Assembly (NCBI GenBank): GCA_009777135.1
Contig: WRMM01000120.1
Coordinates: 1 to 6,463 of the forward strand
Direction: 5' to 3'
DNA from: Candidatus Fibrimonadales bacterium
GTDB lineage: Bacteria; Fibrobacterota; Fibrobacteria; Fibrobacterales; Fibrobacteraceae
DNA: 6,463 nucleotides
Shown here piece after piece: positions 5,975-6,463 of the stretch (positions are counted from its first letter, which is position 1; each line of letters starts with the position of its first letter). The translations under genes and the position numbers were made by a program. The notes under the pieces are model-generated. The model saw only the letters and a list, made by a program, of their open reading frames with translations. It was not told the DNA's origin and did no database searches.

Positions 5975-6463
5975 ATGTTTTCAATACACCCATTTCGCGC
6001 TTTGCGGCCTAAATCTGAATTAGCCGCAGACATATCGTCTTTGCCTTATGACGTTATGAATCGCGATGAAGCCGCTAAAATGGCTGAAGGCAAACCTCAT
6101 TCCTATTTAAGGGTGACTCGCTCGGAAATTGAATTGCCCGGAGTTGACCCCCACAGCAAAGAAGTTTATGAACATGCAAAGCTAAACCTGAAGAAAATGG
6201 AAAAAGAAGGCGTTGTTTTTCAAGAAGAAGAACCATGCTTTTATGTATACCGCCAAACCATGGATGGAAGGGAGCAGTATGGGCTGGTAGCTTGCGTAAA
6301 AGCTGATGATTATTTCAAAGGCTCAATAAAAAAACACGAACTAACCAGAGCAGACAAAGAAGAAGACCGCCTGAACCATATTTTAGCCACAGGAGCGCAG
6401 ACAGGACCTGTGTTTTTAACATACAGAGACAAAGGGCAGTTCGCATTGCTGAAACCAGTTATC
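5975..6463 (+). CDS. DUF1015 family protein, N-terminal part (3' end outside window)
   Basis: The frame is open from the ATG at 5975 to the window edge, giving 163 codons without a stop. Members are typically around 400 residues, so this is roughly the first 40 percent. The opening MFSIHPFRALRP, then SLPYDVM at 22-28, the EAAKMAEGKPHSYLRVTR stretch at 32-49 followed by EIELP at 51-55, YVYRQTMDGREQYGLVACV at 90-108, KKHELTRADKEEDR at 119-132 and TGPVFLTYRD at 143-152 follow the conserved order of DUF1015. The His-Glu and Asp-Arg residues in the KKHELT...DR segment are conserved family features. No signal peptide or membrane segment is seen, so it is probably cytoplasmic. The biochemical role is not established and none is claimed. 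There is no Shine-Dalgarno site; the first codons are preceded by AATCCCC and the TATATT element. It is divergent from ruvB with only 36 bp between the two ATGs. Confidence 0.88.
   Translation, partial: MFSIHPFRALRPKSELAADISSLPYDVMNRDEAAKMAEGKPHSYLRVTRSEIELPGVDPHSKEVYEHAKLNLKKMEKEGVVFQEEEPCFYVYRQTMDGREQYGLVACVKADDYFKGSIKKHELTRADKEEDRLNHILATGAQTGPVFLTYRDKGQFALLKPVI

Noticed and set aside
1..6463. Mobile element, CRISPR array, toxin-antitoxin or defence system
   Set aside because: No transposase, integrase, direct-repeat array, small paired ORFs or nuclease/helicase defence genes are present; all seven genes fall into housekeeping, envelope or conserved uncharacterised families.

Overview
The window is a dense, AT-leaning bacterial chromosome segment with seven protein genes, two of them cut by the window edges. 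Only about 80 bases lie outside genes: 2 bp at 1045-1046, 43 bp at 2606-2648 and 36 bp at 5939-5974. The order is argS(partial)> <DUF3108 <pyrF | exbB-like> tilS> <ruvB | DUF1015(partial)>. I see no RNA gene, insertion sequence, CRISPR array, phage gene or long repeat. The content is housekeeping plus envelope: tRNA charging, tRNA-Ile lysidine formation, UMP synthesis, Holliday-junction migration, a TonB-type proton channel and two uncharacterised families.

The envelope genes, a signal-peptide DUF3108 protein and an ExbB/TolQ-type channel with a long periplasmic coiled-coil head, point to a diderm (Gram-negative) bacterium. The type 2 OMP decarboxylase, the short TilS, the promoter-like motif TTTCTANNTT and the general look of the proteins suggest the FCB group. 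A compact member of Fibrobacterota is my best guess, but this is an impression and not a demonstrated placement.

Region by region: (1) 1-1044 is the C-terminal part of arginyl-tRNA synthetase. It runs tail-to-tail into a minus-strand pair, pyrF followed by a DUF3108 gene, coupled by a 4-bp ATGA overlap. (2) A 43-bp divergent region separates pyrF from an exbB-like gene, whose stop overlaps the start of tilS by 8 bp. (3) tilS and ruvB converge and overlap by 86 bp at their 3' ends. (4) A 36-bp divergent region separates ruvB from a DUF1015 gene that runs off the window.

The most interesting non-genic signal is in the two divergent regions. Each holds two copies of TTTCTANNTT, one facing each gene, giving a TAGAAA...TTTCTA inverted repeat. 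All four copies end only 7-10 nt before an ATG, and none of these four starts has a Shine-Dalgarno sequence. The internal operon gene DUF3108 does have a good one, and tilS has a weak one. This fits a -10-type promoter element that produces leaderless or nearly leaderless mRNAs for first genes, with Shine-Dalgarno or coupling used for downstream genes. I did not find a clearly new multi-gene system; the operon partnerships look like genome packing more than shared function.
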